Assembly: GCA_037893245.1 (NCBI GenBank)
Contig: JBAIAA010000401.1
Coordinates: 620,001 to 684,000 of the forward strand
DNA length: 64,000 nucleotides
Reading direction: 5' to 3'
Origin: Crossaster papposus
Taxonomy: Eukaryota; Echinodermata; Asteroidea; Velatida; Solasteridae
Shown: one piece after another, positions 31,961 to 43,983 of the stretch
Layout: the number at the start of each line of letters is the position of its first letter
How positions within the stretch are numbered: the first letter of the stretch is position 1
Made by a program: the position numbers and the translations under genes
Notes under the pieces: model-generated
Seen by the model: the letters and a program-made list of their open reading frames with translations, nothing else
Databases searched by the model: none
Told to the model about the DNA's origin: nothing

Positions 31961-32170
31961 TACAACGCCTGAATAAATCCCCGTCATCCGATTGGTGGAT
32001 CGTCGATCACGTGCATTGAATTATTCGACCCATCACACGGACGCGAACTCGCAACGCCTACGTTCTATCACATGGTTCAATCAAACGGTGCGCGCGCATA
32101 ACCAAACAAACTTCTCTAATTAGCTATTAGTGTAATACTACAAGTTTCTTACATTTATTCAGGCGTTGTA
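31961..32170. mobile_element. MITE, 16-bp TIR and TA target duplication
   Basis: Flanking TA, then CAACGCCTGAATAAAT, about 180 bp, then the reverse complement ATTTATTCAGGCGTTG and TA. The TA duplication fits a Tc1/mariner-type non-autonomous element. The interior is non-coding. Confidence 0.85.
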
Positions 32171-33390
32171 TCAAACAAATAATGAATGTTTCACATTCGT
32201 GCGATGGAAAGAATAATTTTATGAGGTGACAGATGTCATGTTCTATTCCACTCGGCTTTGCCTCGTGGAATATAATTCAAAGTGTCACGTTTAACGTCAT
32301 CATAACTTCATATTCCAATTTCTCTATAACACACCCGCCTCTATGTGTCCATCCAATATCAATCCAAATGAACATTTAATTGTGTAGATATGCGGCTTCA
32401 AAGTATCACATTTAAAGTGATGTAACTTGACACCCGATTATGTAATCGCGACGAAAATCTTCGGCATACTTCTACGTCAGGATGGTTGCCCATACGTATG
32501 CCAAGTCTGAAAAACGGAGAAAATAGAGGGGGGGGGGGGGGGGTCTTTAAGGAAATTAAGAAACAGCTCAGAAACAGCTAAATAGAAATATCGTTTCAAA
32601 CTTTCGTGTCCAGCTTAAATTAATCAGGCGAGGTTTGTTTTTGTAACTTTCACCTCCCTTGAACGATACCCTCTGTGACATCTATTACATTTCTCTAGTC
32701 CTTTTTGTTCTTTTGAAGGATGGGGGGGGGGGGCCTTTCAGTGACGAAAACCAACGACGCACCCATGATTGTGTCTTATGGGGAAGGGGGGAGAGGGGCT
32801 CAAAGAAAACTTTACTTTCACAAATCAACTAGAGCACAGGGGCGGATGCAGAATTGTTCAAACTGTATGAAACTGCGAGCGCGTAGCGCGAAGCCCTTCT
32901 CGGCGTGGGGTCTATAGTTCCCCCTCCCCCTTTATTGGATTCGCCTATTATGCATGTTGTGTATATGTATGTACATTTGCGACTTTTCTCCGATATATGA
33001 ATAAAGTAATATACCAGTACCTTCTGATACTTATGTTCCTTATTCATCTTCGTCAGGGTTGCGACCAGCTGATGTGCATAGAGCTGTAATTAAAAGCAAA
33101 ACGAGTTTCTACTTATTGCTTGCTTCGAGGAAGAAAGTGGCTGTTCTTATAATAGCACATGGTAAAATATATACGAGGGGTGGATTGATAAGTTCGTGGA
33201 AATGATTTACAGTTTTTACTAAATTTGCGTGCAGTTAAACGTTGATATAATTTGAAAAGGGTAACACTGTTACTACTACGCTGATCTCGAGAAGACAAAA
33301 TACGGGAGAAAATCAACAAGATTTGGCGTATGAAGCTGGCAAAAGGAATGCTCTTCCACCAGGAAAACGCTCCGGCCCACACGTCCACAA
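32171..33390. other. No gene seen; two poly-G runs
   Basis: Contains G runs at about 32,528-32,542 and 32,721-32,732. A CTCGGCTTTGCCTCG stem lies near 32,252. No exon supported. Confidence 0.45.
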
Positions 33391-33395
33391 TTTTT

Positions 33396-34690
33396 CTAAG
33401 GATGGATCCATCGTTGTCGACGCTGCAGTGTAGGAAGATACGTCCTGATCCAACGTTCCCAGAACTGACAGACCAAGTACTTCCAACGTTTGCCATACTT
33501 GTCAGTTCCCTTCATACTATGGAGTTGGACTGGGTGGCCAGCTCTCAGCTTCAGGAGATGATTCGGTGTGAGAGCCTCTAAGTCCTTTGGATCATCAGCT
33601 GTGACTGGTCTGTCGTTGACAATAGACTCGACCTCGCAAAACAGAGTGAGTAGTTTTTCGTCATCTAGAACTTGGTCATGCATAAGTGAGTTGGGAACCT
33701 TGCGGACTGAGCGTATCTGGCGTTCCCAAACCCCGCCCATGTGGGACACCGCTGGTGGGTTGAACTCCCACTCTATCTCCGTGCTAAGGAGAAAGCCCTG
33801 TGTCTGCTTATATTCCGCAAGATGTTTGATCGCTGCTTTGAGCTCCTTTTCCCCACCGACGAAGTTTGTACCGTTGTCAGAGTGGACACTTTTTAATTTG
33901 GTGTCCCTCGCCTTGCAGTGAACATGATGAAAGCATTCAGGAAGGAATCTGCTTCCAACAAATGTAGCATCTCTAAATGGATAGCTCTTATGGACATGCA
34001 TGTGAATAAACAGCCGTATCGTTTTACTCTGCTACGGCCTTGTTTGACGTAGAACGGACCGAAACAGTTCACTCCGACATATGTAAATGGTGGTTCACCG
34101 GAGGTTACACTACAGGGAAGATTAGCCATGCGCTGCTCTCCAGGTGATCCTCGCAGCCTATTGAAGATGAAACGGTCGAGCCTTTGGTATCTAGAACTGC
34201 TTTTTTATCAAGAAAAGAACATGCTCTTTGCCAGAATGACCGGACAAGGACTCACGTGCATGTCGAACAATCAAACTTGATAGGTGGTGATCTCGAGGTA
34301 GTATCGCTGGGTACTTGCTATTCTCCTCAATTGGTGCAAGTCAAAGCCTACCTCCAAGCCTGAGTGTACCCCTCTCACCAAGATACGGCTTAAGGCTGTG
34401 GATTGAGCTTTGTTTCTGTACTGGGGTCTTGCCCATCTGTTGGTCGTAGAGTTCCTTCATGTAGCTCTTTCTCTGGACATATCTCACCAAGGCTAGTCCC
34501 GCTTCTCGCAGCTCGACGACTGTCAGTCTTCTTGTGCCTTCATCACCACCCAGAGTCTGAGGCTTATGATCACGGAGACATTGCTTGAACCGAAGAAGCC
34601 ATTCTGAGACGGTACCAGGATGAGAATATATTGATCAGTGTGTCTTTGATGTCATCCTGTTCAGCCGCATCGATTGCTCTGGATACTGCT
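33396..34690 (-). pseudogene. pol: BEL/Pao integrase, broken
   Basis: On the minus strand: ELREAGLALVRYVQRKSYMK near 34,500, then EPPFTYVGVNCFGPFYVKQG (first catalytic position changed to Asn), SVHSDNGTNFVGGEKELKAA with the second Asp, and NPPAVSHMGGVWERQIRSV with the Glu. It ends ALTPNHLLKLRAG and FWERWIRTYLP. Several stops and frame changes interrupt it around 34,000 and 34,150-34,320. Confidence 0.8.
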
Positions 34691-34697
34691 TCCTTCT

Positions 34698-35468
34698 TCA
34701 CCTCCAATTGTTCCTCTCAAGAAGATTTGGAGCTTTCGGTGTCACCAGCCAGGTGGCCTCATCTTGCCAAAGAAAGTTCGGACCCTTTCTCCACCTATCT
34801 CTGTTAATCATGTCCTGAGCATCAAGACCTCTGGATGCGTCGTCAGCAGGATTTAGCTCGGATTGCACGTACCTCCATTGACTTGCTGTTAAACCGTCAT
34901 GGATCACAGCTACCCTGTTTGCCACAAAGGTCTGAAAACGCTTTGTTTGGTTGTTGGTGAACTGAAACACCAACATGCTGTCAGTCCAAAACGTTGACTC
35001 CTGTACCTCCAGTTTTAATTCTCTCTTCAGCATCTTGTCCATCCTAACTGCTACTACAGCTGCAGACAACTCCAGCCCGGGAATAGTCATGGTCTTTAAA
35101 GGCGCTAAACGAGACTTGCCGATCAAGAAACTGCAACAGACAACTCCTTGGGTGTTGACAAGACGTAAGTAGGAAACGCTACCATATGCGTCTGGTGAGG
35201 CATTGGAGAATTGATGGAGTTGACACTCACGAATCTGCCCAAACCAGTCTGGAACAAGACACCTCTCCATGGTAAACCTATCCATCATGGAAAGATCTTC
35301 CAACCACCTGACCCAGTTCCGTTCGGTGTCAACCTCCAAGGGATTATCCCAGCATTTACCTATAGTTCTGCACTCGTTCTGGAAGAGAATCTTGGCTTGA
35401 AGGATGTATTGACACACAAACCCAAGGGGGTCGTACACAAAGCAGATGACACTAAGGAGCCCTGTCAA
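34698..35468 (-). pseudogene. pol: BEL/Pao Pao domain and RNase H region
   Basis: A 256-codon open stretch: [20 protein letters not shown] (Pao domain), WVRWLEDLSMMDRFTMERC, FSNASPDAYGSVSYLRL, IGKSRLAPLKTMTIPGLELS, FWTDSMLVFQFTNN, and QSELNPADDASRGLDAQD. This is the RNase H-like part that follows Pao RT. The stretch is open but is joined to RT and integrase only by frame changes. Confidence 0.82.
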
Positions 35469-35540
35469 CTTGCGGTATAGATTCTAAGACCTTTCTGCTG
35501 CTACTAATCCACTTCGTCAAGCGGAAACCTCCCATTGCCA

Positions 35541-35690
35541 ACAGGTCAGTCAGCTGATTTGTCATCAGAACAGCTTCATCTTCAGACTGCACAGACTTGA
35601 GGCAGTCATCAACAGGTCAGTCAGCTGCTTCGCCATCAGAACAGCTTCATCTTCAGACTGCACAGACTTGAGGCAGTCATCAACATACAT
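35541..35690. repeat. 71-bp tandem duplication inside BEL RT
   Basis: ACAGGTCAGTCAGCTG ... TTGAGGCAGTCATCA occurs twice, starting at 35,541 and 35,612. The period of 71 bp is not a multiple of three, so the duplication shifts the RT frame just downstream (minus strand) of the YVDD codons at about 35,680-35,691. Confidence 0.88.
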
Positions 35691-36482
35691 GTATAAGTTT
35701 TATTTTACCGTGACCACCGCATCAGCACTGAATTTGTTTTTGTTGTCTTCTGCTGTGCGTCTCAGTGCGAAGTTAGCACAGCTCGGGCTCCAAACGCCCC
35801 CAAACAGGTGAACTAGCCATTAGGAAAACATCTGGTGGCTGAGTTGTGTCTCCTTCCGGCCACCAAAGAAACCTCAGGGCATCTTTGTGTTCCTTCTGAC
35901 CTTGCACCTGGTGGAACATTTGTTCGACGTCAACAATCAAGCCGACCTTGTGCTCACAAAATCTCTTGCCAAGAGATGAAAGACGCCTCTCTACCATTAT
36001 CTTGTTGTTTAGCAGGTCTGGAGGATCACACTTTAAGGGAATGGCTAGCTGGTAATGATCATTGACTATGCTTATTGACCCGTTCCATATTTTTAGCGCC
36101 CTCATATCGTCAACTGACATAGTAGGCAAGTCACTTGCCATGGATTGGCCGATATCTAACTTCTCTACCTGAGCCTCAAGGTTTCCTTGGACAAAGTTAG
36201 ATACAGCACTACCTTTTGCCTTGTAACCCAACGGACCATTAATAGTCCACCCGAGTGATGTTCTGACAGCATAGGGATCCCCTCCTTGCCATGTCCTACC
36301 TCAAGAGGGACTAATATCTCGGGTAACTCTTTACAAATCGACATGGTGGCACCTTTCCTAGATATACGAGGAAACAGGATGTCCTTTAGGTGCTTGTAAG
36401 GGCTCAAATCTTTGTGAGTGGCACAGCTGTCTCGCAGGGTACGAAAGTCTTTCAAGGCGTAGACTCGTGGCAGGTGGAACAC
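35690..36482 (-). pseudogene. pol: BEL/Pao reverse transcriptase, broken
   Basis: On the minus strand: ARVYALKDFRTL-like start, HLKDILFPRISRKGATMSIC, then KIWNGSISIVNDHYQLAIPL, LIVDVEQMFHQVQG, ALRFLWWPEGDTTQPPDVF, and YVDDCLKSV with the catalytic Asp pair. Frame changes occur near 36,230 and 35,770. The end of the domain is disrupted by the 71-bp duplication. Confidence 0.78.
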
Positions 36483-36495
36483 TTAGCCTGTGTTG

Positions 36496-37326
36496 TTACC
36501 AGATATGTTCAGAGCGACCACCAGTTTCTCCACCTGTGATCCCTTGTTCAGCGTGCATGTCGAGGGACAGGGCTTGTGGACTACCCTGTATGTCAAGCAT
36601 CCTCACCAGATCTACGGAGCAGAAACTCTTGTTACTGCCAGGGTCGAGTAGCGCATGAGTCTTGATGCTGTCACTTCTGCCGATACCCTTCACGATTACC
36701 GCAACGATAGGCAAAGCCACCTTGTTAGTAACCTGATCCACTCCGCATGCAAGACTGGTAGCTCTCATGTTCTGGCTGTAAGTTGACCGTAGCTCTGTCG
36801 GGGCTTGAACGTTGATACTGGCAGACTGGAACACATCATGTAGTAGTTTTGAGTGTCTAACTTTGCAACCTCCAACTCTACATGCACCCTGATCACATCT
36901 TCTGGCAAAGTAGTGTCTAGCCGTCAGGCTATTGAAACATAAGCTGTTCTTTCGGGCTACAACGAGACGACCATGTGGACTCATCTTAGTCCAATGCCTA
37001 CACTCAACTAACTGATGCCCTCCAGAGCACAGGGGACAAGACTGTTTCTGAGCATGCTGGTATCCATTTCCTTTGTTCGGTCGGGTTCTTTGAGCAGATG
37101 GCTGTGATGTGGTCTTGACTTGGACGTTGAAGTTTGACCCCTTCTTGGATTCCCTGTTGCTCCTTTCCTCAAACCCATACACAGGATCGTTGGCCTTCCT
37201 GGCAGCCCCTTCAAGGAATTCAACAAGCTTCATGATGTTGGGATAGCGGCCTAGTTTGTCGAGGGGATATATAGCCGTTGAACGCCATGTTGAACAAAAA
37301 GGCAGCCTCTGTCTCAAATTGTGCAA
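36496..37326 (-). pseudogene. gag: BEL/Pao Gag C-terminus and aspartic protease
   Basis: An open stretch of 276 codons: YPLDKLGRYPNIMKLVEFLE, CPLCSGGHQLVECRHW (CCHC-like knuckle), CFNSLTARHYFARRCDQGAC (second cysteine cluster), and THALLDPGSNKSFCS, an aspartic protease site in which the usual DSGS/DTGS reads DPGS. The domain order (knuckles, then protease) is that of BEL/Pao polyproteins. The N-terminal Gag part is missing at about 37,326. Confidence 0.75.
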
Positions 37327-40300
37327 AATAAAAAGATTAGATTAGTAGTCAGGTGAAAGTTATTGTTGTTACAGTCACCTCTATATACAATTACCAAGAC
37401 AAACCCATTCACAGTGATTATGTCATGATCTAACGATTAATTAATTAGGCTCCACCACATCCAAGCCTTTCCTGGAAAATCCTCTATGCATTAAGCACTC
37501 AAAAATTTAAAACACATCAAACAAGTTTAATTTCAGTTCTGCATAAGAGATCTCTCTGAAATATTTATTTTTCTGCAAGAATTGTGAGAATCGGTGTTGG
37601 CATTCATGAGATATGGCATTTTACAGATTTCCGATAAGGTCCGAAAACCTGTTCAAAATGGTTAAAAATGTGAAAAATTCAATTTTTCCTGATTTGGGGC
37701 CTTTGTTTGAGTTAAAAGATGAGCAAAAATAGTTTAATACAGCATATTGTTTGACATGTTTACACTCAATTAGGCATTTAAAACCAAAAAAATTTGACCA
37801 AATGTCAATGCTAATTTTTAAAAAATTGTCGAAAAATGAAAATTTCTAAATTTTTGCCATTTGCAGACATGAAATTACTGCAAAAATGACTAAGTCCAGC
37901 TTATTATGCATAAATGGGATAACTCAAGCTGCGATTGGTCTTTTGAGGTGAAATTTGGAATATAGTACAATGGTATGAAGAGCTACTGGATCAGTAAAGT
38001 TTTTTATTAAAACTTATTAATTATGCAAATTAGCTAATTACTAGCTAATTATATATTCATATTTAAATTAGGTACAAACAAATTGTAAATTTTGTCCATC
38101 TTTGTACTTGATGTTTAATGAAATAACCCTCTGAAACATTTCAGCCACATATAAATATGCAAACGAGTCATTTTAAGTCCTTTTAAAAATTAATTTAAAA
38201 TGGATGATAAACACGCCACGAGAGCAACTCGGATCGAGGCCGGAAATATACGTCGATGACCGGCTTACATCAGGCATCTGTGAGTGCTACCTATCAGATG
38301 CCGGCCTCAACCCGCCTGGGTCTGGTCAAAATAATCCCGGCACGAGCTGGTGGTTAATAGTAAAATTTGGGACAACTAATTAAATATGCGTATTCAATTT
38401 TTGGTTTGAAACAACAACAGAAAACACTAGCTTATTTTCTAGCTAATATGGTGTTATTCCGTAGGGCCGGGTTTGATTTTGACAGTCCCGTAATTATTTG
38501 GCAAAGTGTTGAAAGTCTCTAGTCTTCTTAGCTTTGGTGACATGCCGGTTGATGTTTGAAACTATACATCTGGTAGTGGGTTGTTGTAGACCAGGACAAT
38601 CCAGCACTGGAGGATGATTGTCGTTAACTTTATCTGATGTGTCAATGGTGCTGTAAATGGTCTTCGTCAATGAAAACTTGCAAAGGTACAGGTAGGCACT
38701 GGATTGCTGTACCGTACCGGTAATCTGAAATTGGAAGAAATGAATCTTGCATATTGGCTGCTAAATCAGGAAATGACAAACATTTTACCCACTGTATTAG
38801 AACTTGATTAGAAGTAAGATTATTGGAAATTAACAGTTTTATTGGGGAGAATAAAAACCACACGCAACAGCCAGCAACCAACTGCGCATGCTCGAATTGC
38901 ACACAACTAAACTCAAGTCCCCTTAATGTATAACACGGCTTTTATATCTATTAACGTTACTCCCCTCCACGATCTGCCGATCACTTGAGTTTGACCAGTT
39001 TTACTCTTAAAAAGTCTTATAAAATCGCTGTATTTTTACCAAGATTTGTAACCTTTCCACATGTTTTTCTTTTAAATGACTTATGTAACAACAATTATTA
39101 CCTAAAACTTACCTGGGCATTTTCCGTTTTGAAGAAGCTCGATTTCAGTAGCAGTCCAACACGCCATCAAATTCTTTTCTACGTTGCGGTTTTATACGCC
39201 ATGTTTACTAACGTTAAAACAGGTCACGCAGGTCACGCAGAGCCGACACTGATAAAAACTCGAAACAATTTTCGCGCTGATTTCTTAAAATGTTTCTTTT
39301 ATCGGAACGAAAATGTGACTATATCACAAGAAACTGCAGACTATAATCTATCCAACCATAGGTTCGAATTTTTCAATGAATGAATATTTCAGGATTTGTG
39401 GAGCCGTTTCGTACTTGAGTTTCTAGCGGTCAGGACAAAAATTGGAAGCCATGTTTCAGAATTTCGAAGGTGTACTGATACAGTCACGGTCACAAGCTAC
39501 CTTGGGGTGAACGGTCAACCAGATTGGATGAGAGAAACACTTGAAGAAAATTTTTGCAAGGGGTGTTTTCCAGTGCGCGAGTCACAGCGCGGTGCATCTT
39601 TTCACACGTTGTGAGCGAAGTGAAAAACGAACGGTTTATCTAAAACCAAATCAATACTTTCCCAGATTCTAAAACTGTTGTTATTTTGAAGATATACAAT
39701 ATGAAATGTTATTTCTAACCCTGCCTAAAAAGAATTGAAAGATATTGTCATTTTCTATTTTTAACATTTATTTTAAAAACACCTCAAAAATGAAAGTTCC
39801 GGGAACTTGGGTGTTCTGCGCGCGTGGCAGACTCCGCGTGCACGCGTTGTGCTCAGCCTAAAATAATTACAGCGAGATAGTTTTTCCGAAAGATTTTGCG
39901 GTGACAGCAAAACAAAATGGTTTGGGTCTTGTTGAGAGTAATTCTAAGCAGTTCATGCTAAGAACAAAATATTTTTGAAACACATTAAGTTAAATTTAGG
40001 GTGTTTTGCTAAGGTGGCGGCCATCTTGGATTTCAGGCCGTTGGAATGCTCAGAATGGGCTTACCCAAATTGGAGTCACTTCACCACATCTATTGTTATG
40101 CCAAGGACATTTAGCAATGTGTTCTGAGAAGCTACAGTTACGTAATGCGTTGGAGTTAATTTCATTGGCTCACAGAGTAACGTGGGCCCGCCATGTTGCA
40201 CTTCTCGTTCGCGCCGACTCCAAGCTTGAATGGGCAATGATCAAATAGGTAAAGTCACACAAATAGGTAAAGTCACACAAAACGAACATTGGTTATTGAG

Positions 40301-40619
40301 ATCCCTTTTTTTAAAGTTGGTATGTCCGTGCTTTTAGGGGTTTGCACCCTGAAAAATATATTTTCAAATTGAATTTTCTAGCATGATATTTGTTATGAGC
40401 TTTTGAATAAGACATCGCACGAACAAACAGTCGGCCAACGGCGAGTGATTATTAAATAATTCGTGGGGGCCTAGTATGCGCATGCGCTTTTTCGACTTTT
40501 TCGACTGGGGGGTAAGAGGTTGACATGAATAACATGCACGAGGAACCTTTTTCCAAATTTCTCCAAAGATTTATTCTTATCTTACATGTATGTCTAGTTA
40601 AACTGTCATTTCATCTTCA
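37327..40619. other. AT-rich non-coding region with a MITE copy
   Basis: No supported gene. It contains a shortened, reversed copy of the 27,176-27,415 MITE at about 38,205-38,355, short doubled phrases (GGTCACGCAGGTCACGCAG near 39,220; AAATAGGTAAAGTCACACA twice near 40,245-40,280), and GGCGGCCATCTTGGA near 40,015, a phrase similar to one in the 21-25 kb inverted arms. Confidence 0.5.
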
Positions 40620-40812
40620 TTAAATTTGTGTCAAAGGGGATCCCTACCCGACAGGCTTTGCTTTTGGGGGATCCCCTTCCACATCTATACAATTAAAAAT
40701 GTGTATAATTATTTCGTAAATTTTAAAACTAATTTCACAGATATCTTGTATTCTATTGTTATTTTGATGAAATGTGATACAATTATTAAAGAATGGATGA
40801 ATGAATGAAAGC
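40620..40812 (+). mobile_element. Third LINE 3' end
   Basis: AAAGGGGATCCCTACCCGACAGGC ... GGGGGATCCCC and the terminal GAATGAATGAAA correspond to the 3' UTR and tail of the LINE fragments at 12,370-12,960 and 13,570-13,850. No coding part is kept. Confidence 0.75.
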
Positions 40813-42594
40813 ATTATTTCAACGTGAGCAGCACATACAAAATACACAAATAATTTACAATAAATAAAAGGGTTGTTGCAGTGTATTGTGATTTATACAT
40901 GTATACGATTTACACACCATCGTATATAATTGCAAGGTTGTTTGGAATCGACTGGTTAATATTAACACGCCTGCAAACAGCATTATTCATGTGTTCAAAG
41001 TTCAAGATTTTGAGTATATTTACTTTATGATTATTGATTAACCATGTATGCCTTGACGTAGACGATAATGTTGGCTGTGACGCGTTGTTTTTCCCCATTC
41101 CTCGGCGCCATTTTGTACATGGTACATGTAATTCCTGATTTGCTCGTAGTCGACTACAAGCTACCGGTCGGTAAGTTACATACTTATGTGTCTATAATTT
41201 CTTCCCCTACCCCCGGCTTGCCACATGTTTTATGTCGGAGTTTGGGTACGTTTTTGTTGAGCCCCAGGGTGGGGATGTTGGTCACCCATGATCATTTTTA
41301 CCTTAATTACCAGAGCCCTATAACTCCTCTTTTTCGAATTTTGGATTTACTTCTTGTCGTACTACGGTCCCAGCCTCCACGCCAAACAATAAACAATACG
41401 CAAAGTCTCTTACATCACGGAGGAAGGAAACAGAAGGAGAGAGAACGAAATCCCCTTATCAGTTCAATAGATAATCACCGGATTACCCCCAAACACTCAA
41501 CACAGCGGTCGACCGCTGCGGTCAGGAGTTTTACGACCTAATCCGGCCTCATGTGCGCATGACGGTCGCCGCGATTTCGTTGGTAATCGGCGCACTCGAG
41601 TTGTGGAAGATGCAGCGATGATACTTAGACGTGTAAACAACAGCACTGTTCGCATGCGCAGTTGGTTTGTGTAGCCCCTGCAAAAACTCACGGAAACCCG
41701 TTGTCTTCGGTGCGTTTTGGTGGTTTGCTGAAAAAAATCGGCCTAAAACTCGGCAAGTTATGTTATTTCCTGTGAATAGAAAACCTATGAAAGTGCAAAT
41801 TTATTAATAGCCTGTCATTTTATCGCCATAAAAAAATTCCGACGGTTTCCTACAGCCGAGAAATAGTTTAAAATGGGGACGAAGTAAAAACACAATCGAA
41901 TAGTTTAGTTTTAGGACGAGACACGTCTAGACAATTGCACAAAAAAACGATCGAAAAATGTGTTTTTGTTTTCGTTTTGTCAAGACTGAATACGCGGGCA
42001 AAACCATTCCCATCATGCCAAGCGGCAACTGCTGGCTCGCTGATCGCGCGAAACTCAAATTAGGATTTGCGGTTTCCCATTGTTGAGTTTATGAACGCCG
42101 CCGACCATCATATGGGCTTTGGAAGTCGGTGGGTGCTCTCTCCTTCTGTTTTCCTTCCTTCATGCTTACATGCAGCTAAAAAAACATCACCTAAACTGTG
42201 ATAATACTCAACAAAATACATCAAAGTCGCCTAAATAGCTGTTCATTATGTGTACAAGATCAAATTCCAGGACTTCGGGGGTACTCACGATCAATTCTTA
42301 ACCTGCAAATCCAGGACATTTTTACGACAGTATTTGAGCGAGTACTGCACTTTGGTTGTTCGCCATGATGATTTGCACCAAACTGGATGGTGCATGCCGG
42401 TTAAAAATCTACAATTAATAACGTATGGTATCACTCCAATAGCTGAACACTCCAACGGCGCAGAGATTTGCTCGAGTCACGACGTTGAGAATTTGTTTTG
42501 TCTGATTTTTCCATCTGCTTTACGACTTTGAGAAATTTTTAAAAGGAAATAAAGTCCGACATTTATAGGTTCGGGGGGGCAGAGGGGATCTGCA
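40813..42594. other. No gene seen
   Basis: Mixed composition. Short open frames here have no conserved motif or convincing splice context. No tandem repeat or element was recognised. Confidence 0.45.
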
Positions 42595-42825
42595 CTAGTC
42601 TTGGTCAAGACCAAGCTAGCCCGTTCATTTGTTCCGCGGCGCGCCGTCCGTATTATCTGGGCTTATTGAGGGCGCCCTTAATTATCGCCAGATTCCTGGA
42701 TCTTAGCAGAAAAGATCCAGGAATCTGGCGATAATTAAGGGCGCCCTCAATAAGCCCAGATAATACGGACGGCGCGCCGCGGAACAAATGAACGGGCTAG
42801 CTTAATTGGTCTTGACCAAGACTAG
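42595..42825. repeat. 231-bp near-perfect hairpin (palindromic MITE)
   Basis: CTAGTCTTGGTCAAGACCA at the left end is matched by its reverse complement at the right end. The arms (about 112 bp each) are almost identical, including GGCGCGCCG and GGGCGCCCT, with a loop of only a few bases near 42,706-42,713. The terminal TTGGTCAAGACCAA is itself palindromic. Confidence 0.93.
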
Positions 42826-43259
42826 ATCTAAACGGATTTTTTTTGGGGAGATGTCATTTTCTTCTATTTTCGTTCGAAAACAACACGATAAAACGCAAGG
42901 GGTTCACAGGCAGATTTTAGTATATCACTGCTACATCATTTCTTAACGTAGGCCTATCCATGGAAACAAATTAGTGGGTTCGAAGCACGATTTTTTACAA
43001 TTTATCGATTATTATTGCCCTTTTTAGGGGAGGTATTTGTCAACGTCGTTTGAGTATTTGTGCACAATCTCTACGTGCATCAACGGTACGTCAACGTATT
43101 TTTTTTCGACTGCTTTTTTCATTTTCAATACAATTTAAAAATTAAGGTAAATAACAACGTTGTACAACTACAAAAGACAAGATGTTAAGATTGGATGCCA
43201 AAAACTCTTAATTTTTCGCGTGAGAAAATTGTTCCCCCTATTTTAAGAATGGACGCTAC

Positions 43260-43362
43260 CCCACCGTTTCGCAATCACAGCCTCGAAGGGCCCCCCCCTC
43301 CGCCCCCACCCCCCCCCCCCCCCCCCCCTCCGCCCCCCACCCCCCCCCCCCCCCCCCCGCCA
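43260..43362. repeat. C-rich tract
   Basis: Long C runs with CCGCCCCCACC interruptions. Run lengths here are likely to be unreliable in the assembly. Confidence 0.85.
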
Positions 43363-43434
43363 CCTGATGAATAGCCAGTGAGCGTTGTTAATATGAAGCA
43401 GAATCAGTGTCAAAAAGATCGGACGTGTTTTTAC

Positions 43435-43735
43435 AACTCGGATGCTTTCCTAATTCGGATGTATTCCTAATTCGGATGCTTTTTGCAAACTCGGATGTTT
43501 TTTTAATTCGGATGAATTCGTAATTCGGATGCTTTTTGTAAACTCGGATGCTTTTTTAATTCGGATGCGTTTTTAATTCGGATGCTTTTCTAGTTCGGAT
43601 GATTTTTGTAATCTCGAAAACTTTTTTAATTCGAATGCTTTTCTAGTTCGGATGCTTTTTATAAACTCGGATGCTTTTTTAATTCGGATGCTTTTCTAGT
43701 TTGAATGCTTTTTGTAAACTCGGATACTTTTTGCA
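43435..43735. repeat. Degenerate tandem repeat with CGGATGC core
   Basis: About 16 copies of AATTCGGATGCTTTTT or AACTCGGATGCTTTTT, alternating in a higher-order pair of about 42 bp. It lies directly outside the left inverted arm at 43,745. Confidence 0.85.
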
Positions 43736-43983
43736 AACCGAACATATTCGCAAACTAATGACAAATCATGTTATCGTATATATCTAAGCATATCTGAGAT
43801 GTGGAAGATTTTATTGTAGATTTCTGCACAGATTTATGTGATGGTGAATATTTTCTGGGCAGATTTTTGAAAAGTCGCATATTTTTATTTTAGATTTCAA
43901 GTTCTGCGCAGATTTCATAGTACGCTAATTTGTGCGATGTCGCACAGATGGGCATGCATCTACATGTGTTCTAAAACGGACAG

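Larger units (their letters stand above)
33396..37326 (-). mobile_element. Degenerate BEL/Pao retrotransposon, minus strand
   Basis: Reading leftward from 37,326: Gag C-terminus with zinc-knuckle and aspartic protease, reverse transcriptase, Pao/RNase H, and integrase. This is the standard BEL/Pao order. Every junction needs a frame change, so it is a pseudo-element. LTRs were not recognised on either side, and the N-terminal part of gag is not seen. It belongs to the same superfamily as the remnant at 21,970-24,956 but is a separate copy in the opposite orientation. Confidence 0.85.

Noticed and set aside
39396-39614. Short open frames around 38.9-40.2 kb as genes
   Set aside because: No conserved motif, no consistent splice sites, and AT-rich surroundings. 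They are likely chance frames.
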